64,000 nt of DNA from Lysobacter sp. TY2-98. GTDB lineage: Bacteria > Pseudomonadota > Gammaproteobacteria > Xanthomonadales > Xanthomonadaceae. The notes beneath the pieces are model-generated. The model searched no databases. It was not told the DNA's origin and saw nothing but the letters and a program-made list of their open reading frames with translations. The stretch is taken from the NCBI RefSeq assembly GCF_003367355.1, contig NZ_CP031413.1:2460921-2524920 (forward strand), read 5' to 3'. Positions 53,210-61,454 of this stretch are shown here, piece by piece. Made by a program: the position numbers and the translations under genes. Each line of letters starts with the position of its first letter. Positions within the stretch are counted from its first letter, which is position 1.

Positions 53210-54448
53210 TCAGTGGCCGACGACCTCCGTGAAGTCGACATCGCGCGCGACGTACACGCTGACCAGCGAGCCCTGGTTGATGGTCACCGTGGGCGCATGC
53301 GCCATGCCCTCTTCCGCGGCCTGGTTCGCGAGGCGGTCGAGCGTGTTGGCTGTGTTGCTCTCGTACGGATTGGTCACGACGACGCCTTGGGTCACGGTCG
53401 CGCTTTCGGGACCGTTTTTCGCCGCGGCGTATTTGAAGGCGTCGCTGAGCAGGCTGACCATCAGCGCCGAGGTGATGCGCGAGGCCCAGTGCGCGTCGAG
53501 CTGGCCCGGATAGCCCGCGCTGCCGAGCGGATCCACGCCCGGGCTCGCCATGCTGACGTCGTAGCCGTTCGGCGTGGTGATGCGGTCCCACACCACTTCG
53601 ATGCGGTTGCCCTTCGGGCGCGCCTTATAGGTGCCGTAGATCTTCGAGCCACGATCGAGCAGCAGGCGACGGCCGTTGATGGAGTACACCGGCTCGGTGA
53701 GGATGCACGAGGTGAAGCCGTCGGCTTCGCTGATGATCCGCGTCTCGAGCACACAGCGCAGCAGCGTGCCGCGCACCAGCAGCGTGTCCGGATTGCGCAG
53801 TGCACGCGCGGCGGTCGCCTTGTGCGTAGCATCTTCCGGCACCGCGTTCGGATCGTTCGCGGGCGCATGCATACCCATCGCCGCCTGGGTCATCGCCAGT
53901 GCGCGCGAGTAGGCATCCTGCGGACCACCCGAGCCACCCGCCGCGCCCATCGCATTCGGATCGACTCCCATGCGGCGTTCCATCAGCGTCGGCTCGTGGC
54001 GGACCTGGGCCGGCGACTCGTAGCCCGGCGGCGGAGGCGGCATCGTGTTGGCGTAGGACTGCTGCGGCAGCGGCGGCATCTCCTGCGACGTCGGCTGCAC
54101 CGCGATCGGCTCGACGTTGTTCGACACCTGCTGCGGCTGTTGCGGCAGCGGCGGCGTGGCGTCGGCGAGCGTCGGAATGCTGACCTGCTCCTCGTTCGGC
54201 TTCGCGGCGTCGGACGACTTGCTGCTGCCCCGGAACACCAGCGCCGCCATCATCATGAGCAGCAGGATGATGCCGCCAAGGAACAGCAGCGCCTTGCGAT
54301 TGACGCGCTGCTGTTCGGCATTGCGCAGTGAAGGCGCGCCGGCATCGAGATCCGGCGCCGGTGCGGCATGCGTGCCGAGGTAGGGATTGGCGTCCGCCAC
54401 CGCGACCGCCGGTTCCTGTTCGTACGGATTGCTGACGGTGTGGCTCAC
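53210..54448 (-). CDS. virB10: Type IV secretion core protein VirB10
   Basis: 412 residues. Cytoplasmic N-terminus, single membrane helix (about 53-72), Pro/Gln-rich periplasmic linker (about 80-170), and TrbI/VirB10 C-terminal domain (about 195-405) with LVRGTLLRCVLETRIISEADGFTSCILTEPVYSINGRRLLLDRGSKIYGTY-type blocks in which the beta-barrel and outer-membrane antenna region lie. Spans both membranes and relays ATP energy to the outer-membrane pore. Overlaps virB9 by 4 bases. Confidence 0.95.
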   Translation of the reverse strand: MSHTVSNPYEQEPAVAVADANPYLGTHAAPAPDLDAGAPSLRNAEQQRVNRKALLFLGGIILLLMMMAALVFRGSSKSSDAAKPNEEQVSIPTLADATPPLPQQPQQVSNNVEPIAVQPTSQEMPPLPQQSYANTMPPPPPGYESPAQVRHEPTLMERRMGVDPNAMGAAGGSGGPQDAYSRALAMTQAAMGMHAPANDPNAVPEDATHKATAARALRNPDTLLVRGTLLRCVLETRIISEADGFTSCILTEPVYSINGRRLLLDRGSKIYGTYKARPKGNRIEVVWDRITTPNGYDVSMASPGVDPLGSAGYPGQLDAHWASRITSALMVSLLSDAFKYAAAKNGPESATVTQGVVVTNPYESNTANTLDRLANQAAEEGMAHAPTVTINQGSLVSVYVARDVDFTEVVGH

Positions 54449-55206
54449 GAGTGCGGGTTCCTGCGGATGCCGACGACGTTGTTGCCGTGGCGGATCACCA
54501 GATAGCGGTAGGTGCCGTGCACGACGATGGTGTTGCCCTCGACCGTCGTATTGACGATGAACTCGTCGCCGTTCTCGCGCTCGCTACCGAATACCGCCGG
54601 GAACGAACCGGTCGGGAACGGCGTGGTGTCGCCGAGCTTGATGTAGGTGAAGCGCCCGTCGTCGTAGACGCTGGCCGGGATCAGCGCACGCATCTTGGTG
54701 CGCGTCTTGTAGTCGTAGTCGAAGTGGTAGGCGCGCGTCGGATCGAGGGCGATGTCGAGCTCCGGCGGCTTGATGGTGGGCGCCGCATGGAACTTCGCGT
54801 CGTTCGGATAGCGGAAACGCACGGTGTACTGCACGCCGGCATCGCGCGCCTGGTCGAGTGCCTTCCAGTTGGTCGCGACCACGCGCAGCTCGAGGATGTA
54901 CGAGTGCGTCTCCGTGCGGATCAGCAGGTTGGTATCGACGTCGACGTTCTTGGGCTTGACGTAGAAGACGTTGTCGCGACGGCTGATGTCCCAGCCGTTC
55001 GAGAAACCCGTGCTGTAGTCGACCACGGTCTCGCTGGGCGACAGCTCGATCTGCGTGGTGATGCCGAGGCCGGTGCGCACCGGATAGATGCGGTTGTCGG
55101 CGTATTCGTATTCCTGGATCGCATCGGCGTGCGCACGCAGCGGCGCGAGCACGGCGACGGCACCGAACGCCACGGACAGAAAGAGCTCGAAGGAACGACG
55201 GGTCAC
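54445..55206 (-). CDS. virB9: Type IV secretion core protein VirB9
   Basis: 253 residues. Signal peptide about 1-27, then the CagX/VirB9 fold: RIYPVRTGLGITTQIELSPSETVVDYSTGFSNGWDIS (N-terminal domain), a linker around DAGVQYTVRFRYP, and the C-terminal domain with YKTRTKMRALIPASVYDDGRFTYIKLG and IVVHGTYRYLVIRHG. Forms the outer-membrane core ring with VirB7 and VirB10. Coupled to virB8 and virB10 by 4-base overlaps. Confidence 0.95.
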   Translation of the reverse strand: MTRRSFELFLSVAFGAVAVLAPLRAHADAIQEYEYADNRIYPVRTGLGITTQIELSPSETVVDYSTGFSNGWDISRRDNVFYVKPKNVDVDTNLLIRTETHSYILELRVVATNWKALDQARDAGVQYTVRFRYPNDAKFHAAPTIKPPELDIALDPTRAYHFDYDYKTRTKMRALIPASVYDDGRFTYIKLGDTTPFPTGSFPAVFGSERENGDEFIVNTTVEGNTIVVHGTYRYLVIRHGNNVVGIRRNPHS

Positions 55207-56108
55207 GGCTGGGCTCCGGTGGTCGGACGCGTGGACGCGGTCGGCGACGAACCGGCCGGCGTCGCGGGTGCCGCTGCATCGACAGGCTGCGCGGCCGCAG
55301 CGGGCACCGTGGTGGGCGCGGCGGGCGTCGGCTCGCCCATGTCGGGCATCTGGAAGGCCGGGATTTCGGGTTCGACCGGCGGCGATTCCGCGTAGTCGTT
55401 GTCGACGCGGTACGTCGTCACCTGGAAGCCGAGCGGGTTCTCGATGCGGTACTTCTCGTCCATCGCCAGGTTCGCCTTGTAGGTGAAGGTGAGCGTGGCG
55501 ATCTTGCTGTCGAGCGGCGCACTGCGGCCCGTGGCCTTGTCGTACAGCGTGCGCTGGAAGCGGACGGTGGCGCCGTTGGGTCGGCCGCTGGCGTCGCTGA
55601 TCAGCGTGGTGCTGAGGATCTTGACGCGGATCGCCGCCTTGTCGCCGTACGTGTTGTACGGGCGCTGCGGATTGTCCTTGCCGTGCAGCGCGGTATAGCC
55701 GGCGGCGACGCTCGGCGCGGACATCGTGTAGACCGTCGTCCAGTCGCGCAGGCGCATCAGCGCAATGTCGTAGGACTCACGCGCAGTCACAAAGTGCGCA
55801 ACGTTGCTCTTGTTGACGGCTTCGCTGAGCGTGATGTCCTGCTGGCCCCAATTGCCGTCGAGGCGCGCGACGGTGGCGGTGCCGGTGTAGGCGTCGGCCA
55901 TCACCAGATAGGGCACCTTTTCCTTCAGCGGAAGGAAATAGAAATAGCCGCCGGCGAGGATCAGCGAGATCGCGCACGAGGTGCCGGCGACCCACCACGC
56001 ACGGCGTTCGCTGCGGCGCGCGTGATCGGCGAGCGTGACCTCGTAGTTCACGGCACGGCCGACGGCGTGTTCGACGCGCAGGCTGTCGGAAGCGGAACGT
56101 TTGCCCAT
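55203..56108 (-). CDS. virB8: Type IV secretion protein VirB8
   Basis: 301 residues. Short cytoplasmic N-terminus, one membrane helix (about 38-58, WWVAGTSCAISLILAGGYFYF) and the periplasmic NTF2-like VirB8 domain (about 75-235) with ARESYDIALMRLRDWTTVY and NPLGFQVTTYRVDND. A 65-residue Pro/Ala/Thr tail is longer than in Agrobacterium VirB8. It nucleates the inner-membrane complex and contacts VirB9, VirB10. Follows virB7 by 11 bases. Confidence 0.94.
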   Translation of the reverse strand: MGKRSASDSLRVEHAVGRAVNYEVTLADHARRSERRAWWVAGTSCAISLILAGGYFYFLPLKEKVPYLVMADAYTGTATVARLDGNWGQQDITLSEAVNKSNVAHFVTARESYDIALMRLRDWTTVYTMSAPSVAAGYTALHGKDNPQRPYNTYGDKAAIRVKILSTTLISDASGRPNGATVRFQRTLYDKATGRSAPLDSKIATLTFTYKANLAMDEKYRIENPLGFQVTTYRVDNDYAESPPVEPEIPAFQMPDMGEPTPAAPTTVPAAAAQPVDAAAPATPAGSSPTASTRPTTGAQP

Positions 56109-56119
56109 GGCCGGTGCCC

Positions 56120-56569
56120 TCAGTGCGCGGACGCGGCGGGAGCCGCGGGCGCGGTGGTCGATGCGGTGGAGGGCGCACGGCGCACGACGATGCGATCGCC
56201 GTCGACGCCGATGACCACCTGCTGCGCCGCATACATCGCCGACAACTGATTCACCGCCGCGCGCAGGTCATCGCTGTGAACCTCCGCGACCGCGCGATAC
56301 AGGGTGAAATCGGTGTCGTGCGTGTATTCGAGCTGCATCTTGCTGTCGTGCGCCCAGCGCGCGAGCAGGCCCTTGAGCGTGCGGTCGACGGGCGTCGCGT
56401 AATACACGTAGTCCGGGCGCAACGGCAGCGCCATGGATTGTTCGTCGTAATGGTTGACCGGCGTCCAGCGCCCACTCACCGGCGGTGGCGGACGCGTGGC
56501 GCAGGCCGCCAGCGAAGCGGTCGCGGCGGCAAGGACGAGGAAACGGAGGGATTGCGAAAGCGGATTCAC
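56120..56569 (-). CDS. virB7: VirB7 lipoprotein with C-terminal N0-like domain
   Basis: 149 residues, read from GTG with a GGTGAG-type site upstream. The lipobox LAAC gives lipidated C23. A short linker (about 24-50) holds the VirB9-binding segment and residues about 55-130 form a globular domain (LKGLLARWAHDSKMQLEYTHDTDFTLYRAVAEVHSDDLRAAVNQLSAMY). This N0-type domain, like those of secretins and TonB-dependent receptors, is the hallmark of Xanthomonas VirB7. Agrobacterium VirB7 is only 40 residues after processing. Confidence 0.87.
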   Translation of the reverse strand: MNPLSQSLRFLVLAAATASLAACATRPPPPVSGRWTPVNHYDEQSMALPLRPDYVYYATPVDRTLKGLLARWAHDSKMQLEYTHDTDFTLYRAVAEVHSDDLRAAVNQLSAMYAAQQVVIGVDGDRIVVRRAPSTASTTAPAAPAASAH

Positions 56570-56792
56570 GGCTCACCGGTACACGTGAACGCATCGCCGG
56601 CGCGTAGGCACGCGCACGGAGGCGATGACGGGTCGAATGGAAACGGCGAGGTGCGCGAGTGGTGCGGCGTCCTGCCGGCTTGAACGGTCCTTGTCGATAT
56701 CCCCAGTACGTCAACTCCGTGACCGGCGCGTGGCGCGCCGTGCTTCATCCCTGTCCGGCCGGAGCCGGGCGAAGGCATTGCGCCTTCTGTGA

Positions 56793-58505
56793 CTAAGTTA
56801 ACGAAACCGCTTCGCGCGCGTCAACACCGCGTGAAGTCATGATGCTGAGCGTGGGCATGGCGACCCTGGGCAACAGGCGGGTCGTATAGCGCTTGTCGGT
56901 GTAGTAGCGGATCTTCTCGCACAGCACCGGATGCGGGATGCCTTCGTACATCACGACCTCGCGGTCGGGGCCGAGTGCCTTGAGTTCCTGCGGCAGCATC
57001 AGCGCGCGACGCTCTTCCGATTCGCTGCGCGAGACATCGCGACCGCGCGTGACGTTCTGCCGGCGCACCGTCGTATAGCCGAGCATCTCGGAATAGTCGT
57101 TCGCGTCCTGCTGTTCGCGCGGCGCGTAGAGGATCTGCAACGCGTGGTTGGTGACCAGCGTGCGCGCGACCTCGCGGCCGTAGGTGGCGTCGAGCTGCGC
57201 CATGCTCTGGATGATCGGCAGCAGGCGCAGGTTGTAGCCGGCCATGTAGGCGACCGCGCTGGCGATGATTTCGACCTTGCCGATCGAGGTGAACTCGTCC
57301 ATCAGCAGCAGGCACTGGTGCTTGAGCGCGGGATTGTTCTGCGGCAGCTCGCGCGTGTTGAGGTTGATGAGCTGGCTGAAGAACAGGTTGAGGATGAGGC
57401 GGCTCTCGGCGAGCTTGTTGGGCTGCACGCCGATGTAGATGGTCATGCGCTTCTTGCGCAGGTCGGTGAGCAGGAAGTCGTTCGCCGCGGTCGCGGCATC
57501 GAGCACCGGATTGACCCACGGATTCAGCGGTTCCTTGAACGTGCCGAGGATGGAGGCGAAGGTCTCGTCGGCCTGCGACAGCAGCGTCGAAAACGCCATG
57601 CGCGCGGATTCGCTGAGGAAGCGCTGCTGCGACAGCGACGTCAGGTAGGCGCGCAGGTTTTCGCCGGTTCCGGACGAAAGGCGATAGATCGCGCCGAGGG
57701 TCGGTGCGGTCGCGCCCGGGAAGCCGCAGGTGCGTTCATGGTCGTACTTGTCAAACAGGTAGAGCGCGAACGCGAGGAACGCGTTGCGCCCCTGACTCAC
57801 CCAGAACTTCTGTTCGTCGCCGACGTCGGGATAGAGCATGGCGGCGATCGCCATGACGTCGGAGACGCGGAACGCCGGATCGTCGGACACGTAGCCGAGC
57901 GGATTCCAGCGATGGCTGCGGCGATCCTCGGCGAACGGATTGAACAGGAACACCTCGTGGCCCTGCGACGCGCGCCAGCCGGACGTCAGGTCGAAGTTCT
58001 CCTGCTTGATGTCGAGCACGACGACCGAGTCGAGATACTCGAGCAGGTTGGGAATGACGATGCCGACGCCCTTGCCCGAGCGCGTGGGCGCGGCGAGGAT
58101 CGCGAACTGCTGGCCCGGCAGGCGCACGAGGCGCCCGTCGTACCGGCCGACGACGAGACTGGTCGGGCCGTCCTCGAACAGGCGGTTCCTGGCGAGGTCG
58201 CCGCCGCGCGCGAAGCGGGCGTCGCCGTGCAGGGCCTTGGCCGGTTGGCGCATCGCGACGGCGAGCACGCCGATGTAGGCCAGCGCCGGCGCGCCGAAAC
58301 CCACCCAGCCGGCGGCGCGGATCTTCGCGGCATACGGCTGCACCTGCGGCAGATCGAGCGTGCGCAGGTAGTCGACGTAGACGTACCAGTGCGGCAGCGC
58401 GCCGTGCAGGCCGAGGAACATCGCATTGACGCGGCCCGCCAGCCACAAGCCGACGATGGGCACGAGGATGAAGGCCGCAAGCGCGGCGACGGCACGACGG
58501 CTCAT
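56793..58505 (-). CDS. virD4: Type IV coupling protein VirD4
   Basis: 570 residues. Two N-terminal membrane helices (about 5-24 and 68-85), a periplasmic loop, and the TraG/VirD4 ATPase domain with Walker A APTRSGKG at 139-146, VLDIKQENFDLT, Walker B QCLLLMDEFTSIG and LRLLPIIQSMAQLDATYG. The all-alpha domain lies between. Recruits substrates and feeds them to the channel; in X. citri it binds the XVIPCD tails of toxins. ATGA overlap with the 71-residue gene upstream; 223 bases precede virB7. Confidence 0.95.
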   Translation of the reverse strand: MSRRAVAALAAFILVPIVGLWLAGRVNAMFLGLHGALPHWYVYVDYLRTLDLPQVQPYAAKIRAAGWVGFGAPALAYIGVLAVAMRQPAKALHGDARFARGGDLARNRLFEDGPTSLVVGRYDGRLVRLPGQQFAILAAPTRSGKGVGIVIPNLLEYLDSVVVLDIKQENFDLTSGWRASQGHEVFLFNPFAEDRRSHRWNPLGYVSDDPAFRVSDVMAIAAMLYPDVGDEQKFWVSQGRNAFLAFALYLFDKYDHERTCGFPGATAPTLGAIYRLSSGTGENLRAYLTSLSQQRFLSESARMAFSTLLSQADETFASILGTFKEPLNPWVNPVLDAATAANDFLLTDLRKKRMTIYIGVQPNKLAESRLILNLFFSQLINLNTRELPQNNPALKHQCLLLMDEFTSIGKVEIIASAVAYMAGYNLRLLPIIQSMAQLDATYGREVARTLVTNHALQILYAPREQQDANDYSEMLGYTTVRRQNVTRGRDVSRSESEERRALMLPQELKALGPDREVVMYEGIPHPVLCEKIRYYTDKRYTTRLLPRVAMPTLSIMTSRGVDAREAVSLT

Positions 58506-58717
58506 GCGCGACTCCGTGCGGACACCGCGATGCCCGGCACGCGCTCGCGTTCGCTGATGCGGCGATCGACCCAGTCACGCGCGTCGTCGAGGGTGACGGA
58601 TTCGTGCAACCAGGCACCGGCGGTGTCGAGTACGACGTAGGGCCGGTCGGTGTCGACCTGCGCGTTCGCGACGACCCGGTACGGGCCACGGACATAGAGC
58701 GCGGTACTGGCGTGCAT
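58502..58717 (-). CDS. Small protein at the head of the virD4 operon
   Basis: 71 residues from the ATG at 58717, with GGGAGG six bases upstream and an ATGA overlap with virD4. Soluble, no signal peptide. It resembles a small beta-rich fold (STALYVRGPYRVVANAQ, RPYVVLDTAGAWLH) followed by one helix (LDDARDWVDRRISERE). I do not recognise the family. The head-of-operon position and coupling to virD4 suggest a cofactor of the coupling protein, but this is unproven. Confidence 0.65.
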   Translation of the reverse strand: MHASTALYVRGPYRVVANAQVDTDRPYVVLDTAGAWLHESVTLDDARDWVDRRISERERVPGIAVSARSRA

Positions 58718-58778
58718 GCGGACCTCCCTTCCGCCGTTCGCGTCCGATCCTGGACGCCGGGTGCCGCCGTGCGACCAC

Positions 58779-58824
58779 GCTAGCGTAGCAGCCCGCGATG
58801 GCACACGGCGCTAGCATGCAGCCC
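58779..58824. repeat. Direct repeat in the virD4-hybrid kinase divergent region
   Basis: GCTAGCGTAGCAGCCC (58779-58794) recurs as GCTAGCATGCAGCCC (58810-58824), start to start 31 bases, about three helical turns. It lies in the 136-base gap between the divergent virD4 operon and the hybrid kinase gene. Looks like two binding sites for one regulator. Confidence 0.5.
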
Positions 58825-58853
58825 CTCCACCGCCGCCCGTGCATGCTGCTCCC

Positions 58854-60911
58854 ATGTCATCGACACCCGCCCTTCCGACCCCCGATCCGCTGCAGACGGC
58901 CTGCGACGCCGCCAGCGCGGCGCTGTTCGTGGTCGACGCCTCCGGGCAGTGCACGTACATGAATGCGGCGGCGCGCGCGCTTACCGGCTGGTCACCCGAG
59001 ACGCTGGAAGGTCGTGCGCTGCTGGATGCCCTGCGCTGCGGCCACGACGAAGAGGCGCAGCTGTTCGTGCATCGCGATGGCCGCGAATACCCGGTCGCGT
59101 GCACGACCAATCCGCTGATGCGCGACGGCGAGGTCGTGGGCGCCGTGATCGAGGTGCGCGACGTCTCGCGCGAGATGCGGCGCGAGGTGGAAGACGTCGC
59201 GTTCCGCCAGTTGTCCGAGCGCATGCTCGAGGAATTCGATCTCACCGCGATGGTGCAGGCGGTGACGGATACCGCCACGCAACTCACCCATGCGCAGTTC
59301 GGTGCGTTCTTCTACAACGTGACCGACGACGGTGGCGACAGCTACATGCTGTACGCGTTGTCGGGCGTGCCCGCCGAGAAGTTCTCGAATTTCCCGCATC
59401 CGCGCGCGACGCCGCTGTTCGGCCCGACCTTCAATGGCGAAGGCACGATCCGTATCGATGATGTGCGCGCTGATCCGCGCTATGGGCAATGGACGCCGCA
59501 CCACGGCATGCCACCGGGCCATCTGCCGGTGCGCAGCTACCTCGCCGTGCCCGTGAAGTCGGATCACGGCGAAGTGCTGGGCGGCCTGTTCTTCGGTCAC
59601 GCGGAAGCGGCCCGCTTCACCACCGATCACGTGCGCACGATCGAATCGATCGCCGCACTTGCCGCGATCGGCATGAGCCGCTTGCGTCTCTTCGTCGCCG
59701 CCCAGGCCGATGCGCGCGAAAAGGAACGCCTCTATCAGAATGCGGTGCGCGCAGGACGCATGAAGGATCAGTTTCTCGCGACGATCTCGCACGAGCTGCG
59801 CACGCCGCTGACGTCGATTCTGGGCTGGAGCGAGATGCTGGCATCGGGACGCCTGTCGCCCGAGATGGTCGAGCGCGCGGTGCAGACCATCGATCGCAAT
59901 GCACGTGCGCAGGCGCAGATCGTCGAGGACCTGCTCGACATCTCGCGCATCGTCAGTGGCAAGCTGCACCTCGCGGTGCGCGAGATCGACGCCATGCAGC
60001 CGGTCGAAGCGGCGGTCGACGCGGTGCGTCCCGCGGCACTCGCGCGCGGCGTACGGCTGGAGGTGCATCGCAGTGATGCAGGCCACATGCGCGCCGATCC
60101 CGATCGGCTGCAGCAGGTGATCTGGAATCTCGTCGCGAACGCGGTGAAGTTCACCGAACGCGGCGGCGTGGTCGACGTGTCGGTCACGCGCGTCGATGAT
60201 GCGGTCGAAATCCGCGTGCGCGATACCGGGCGCGGCATCGACGCCGAATTCCTGCCGCGCGTGTTCGAGCGTTTCAGCCAGGTCGATGCTTCGTCGACGC
60301 GCGAACACGGCGGCCTTGGGCTCGGTCTGTCGATCGTGCGTCACCTCGTCGAAATGCACGGCGGCACGGTGCGTGCGGAAAGCGCCGGCAGCGGGCACGG
60401 CGCGGAGTTCGTCGTGTGCTTGCCGGTGTCGGCGGCGGGCAGCGCGTCGGCGACCGAACGCCGCCACGGCGCCGCCACCGTGTCGCCGCGTCCGGCGGGC
60501 GACGACGCGCTGCATGCCTGTCGCGTGCTGCTGGTCGAGGACGATGCGGACACCCGCGCGATGCTGGCCTCGGTGCTCGAAGCGCACGGCGCGGAGGTCG
60601 ACACCTGCGCGTCCGCACGCGATGCGCTGGAAGCGGCGCGACGTCATCATCCCGACCTCGTAATCAGCGATATCGGCATGCCCGGCATGGACGGCTACGA
60701 CTTCGTGCGTGCACTGCGCGACTGGGAGGTCGAAAGCGGGCTCGACGCAGTGCCGGCCGTCGCGCTCACCGCCTATGCGCGACTCGAGGACCGCACGCGC
60801 GCGCTGGCCTCCGGTTTCCAGGTGCACGTCGCCAAACCGGTGCAGCCGTCGGAGCTGGTGGCGGTCGCGCAGACGCTGCGTCGCTGGCGCGTGCCGGCGG
60901 CGAGTGGCTGA
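58854..60911 (+). CDS. PAS-GAF hybrid sensor histidine kinase with receiver domain
   Basis: 685 residues from the ATG at 58854 (a GTG at 58839 is in frame). PAS (about 10-110, SGQCTYMNAAARALTGWSPE), GAF (about 125-285, TQLTHAQFGAFFYNV), HisKA (FLATISHELRTPLTSILGW, H in SHELRTP), HATPase_c (NLVANAVKFTERGG and GLGLSIVRHL), then receiver with acceptor aspartate in VISDIGMPGMDGYDF (about 560-675). No membrane helices: a cytosolic hybrid kinase. It has no partner gene; a divergent neighbour is the T4SS operon. Confidence 0.93.
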   Translation: MSSTPALPTPDPLQTACDAASAALFVVDASGQCTYMNAAARALTGWSPETLEGRALLDALRCGHDEEAQLFVHRDGREYPVACTTNPLMRDGEVVGAVIEVRDVSREMRREVEDVAFRQLSERMLEEFDLTAMVQAVTDTATQLTHAQFGAFFYNVTDDGGDSYMLYALSGVPAEKFSNFPHPRATPLFGPTFNGEGTIRIDDVRADPRYGQWTPHHGMPPGHLPVRSYLAVPVKSDHGEVLGGLFFGHAEAARFTTDHVRTIESIAALAAIGMSRLRLFVAAQADAREKERLYQNAVRAGRMKDQFLATISHELRTPLTSILGWSEMLASGRLSPEMVERAVQTIDRNARAQAQIVEDLLDISRIVSGKLHLAVREIDAMQPVEAAVDAVRPAALARGVRLEVHRSDAGHMRADPDRLQQVIWNLVANAVKFTERGGVVDVSVTRVDDAVEIRVRDTGRGIDAEFLPRVFERFSQVDASSTREHGGLGLGLSIVRHLVEMHGGTVRAESAGSGHGAEFVVCLPVSAAGSASATERRHGAATVSPRPAGDDALHACRVLLVEDDADTRAMLASVLEAHGAEVDTCASARDALEAARRHHPDLVISDIGMPGMDGYDFVRALRDWEVESGLDAVPAVALTAYARLEDRTRALASGFQVHVAKPVQPSELVAVAQTLRRWRVPAASG

Positions 60912-60954
60912 GGCGGTACCCTAGTGCGCCAGATTTTTCCGACCGGACTCCGCC

Positions 60955-61398
60955 ATGAGCCTCAAGCAGCGACTCACTGACGACATGAAGACCGCCATGA
61001 AGGGCGGCGACAAGAGCACGCTCGCGGTGATCCGCCTGATCAACGCCGCGATCAAGCAGAAGGAAGTCGACGAGCGCGTGGAGCTCGACGACCCCGCGGT
61101 GATCGCCGTGCTCGACAAGATGGTCAAGCAGCGCCGCGATTCGGTGACGCAGTACGCCGCCGCCAACCGCGAGGACCTCGCGCAGGTCGAGCGCGACGAG
61201 ATCGTCGTCATCGAGCGCTACCTGCCGACCAAGATGGGCGAGGCGGAGATCAACGCCGCGATCGAAGTCGCGATCGCCGAGTCGGGTGCCACCGGCGCCG
61301 CCGACATGGGCAAGCTCATGGGCGTGCTCAAGCCCAAGCTCGCCGGCCAGGCCGACATGGGCCTGGTGTCCAAGCTGGTCAAAGCCCGCCTGGGCTGA
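60955..61398 (+). CDS. yqeY: GatB/YqeY domain protein
   Basis: 147 residues. MSLKQRLTDDMKTAMKGGDKSTLAVIRLINAAIKQKE is the family opening; the C-terminal half has YLPTKMGEAEINAAI and GAADMGKLMGVLKPKLAGQADM, the tail domain shared with the GatB tRNA-amidotransferase subunit. Role is probably tRNA-related. Usually next to rpsU and dnaG; here dnaG is retained downstream but rpsU is not. Confidence 0.93.
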   Translation: MSLKQRLTDDMKTAMKGGDKSTLAVIRLINAAIKQKEVDERVELDDPAVIAVLDKMVKQRRDSVTQYAAANREDLAQVERDEIVVIERYLPTKMGEAEINAAIEVAIAESGATGAADMGKLMGVLKPKLAGQADMGLVSKLVKARLG

Positions 61399-61406
61399 GT
61401 CACAGC

Positions 61407-61429
61407 GGCCCGGCATCGCCCGGGCCATT
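61407..61429 (+). terminator. Weak hairpin after yqeY
   Basis: Seven-bp stem GGCCCGG / CCGGGCC (61407-61413, 61420-61426) with a 6-base loop and ATTT after it. The T-run is short, so it is only a possible terminator. Confidence 0.4.
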
Positions 61430-61454
61430 TGCGCTGTTCAGGGCAGCCGCGACC

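Larger units (their letters stand above)
45474..58717 (-). other. Xanthomonas-type VirB/D4 type IV secretion locus
   Basis: One 13.2-kb run of minus-strand genes: small ORF, virD4, virB7-B11, virB1-B6, then DUF4189. All twelve structural components are present and spaced by 0-60 bases, except two larger gaps (virD4 to virB7 and virB11 to virB1). No relaxase, traI or mobilisation protein is linked. The order matches the antibacterial X-T4SS of Xanthomonas citri, in which VirD4 recruits effectors through a C-terminal XVIPCD domain. Toxin-immunity pairs are not found in this window. Confidence 0.88.

Noticed and set aside
56771..56787. Six-bp hairpin just after the virD4 stop
   Set aside because: No T-run on the minus strand and a short stem, so not called a terminator.
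45474..58717. Conjugative plasmid or integrative element
   Set aside because: There is no relaxase, integrase, partitioning gene or att-like repeat, and housekeeping genes flank both sides.
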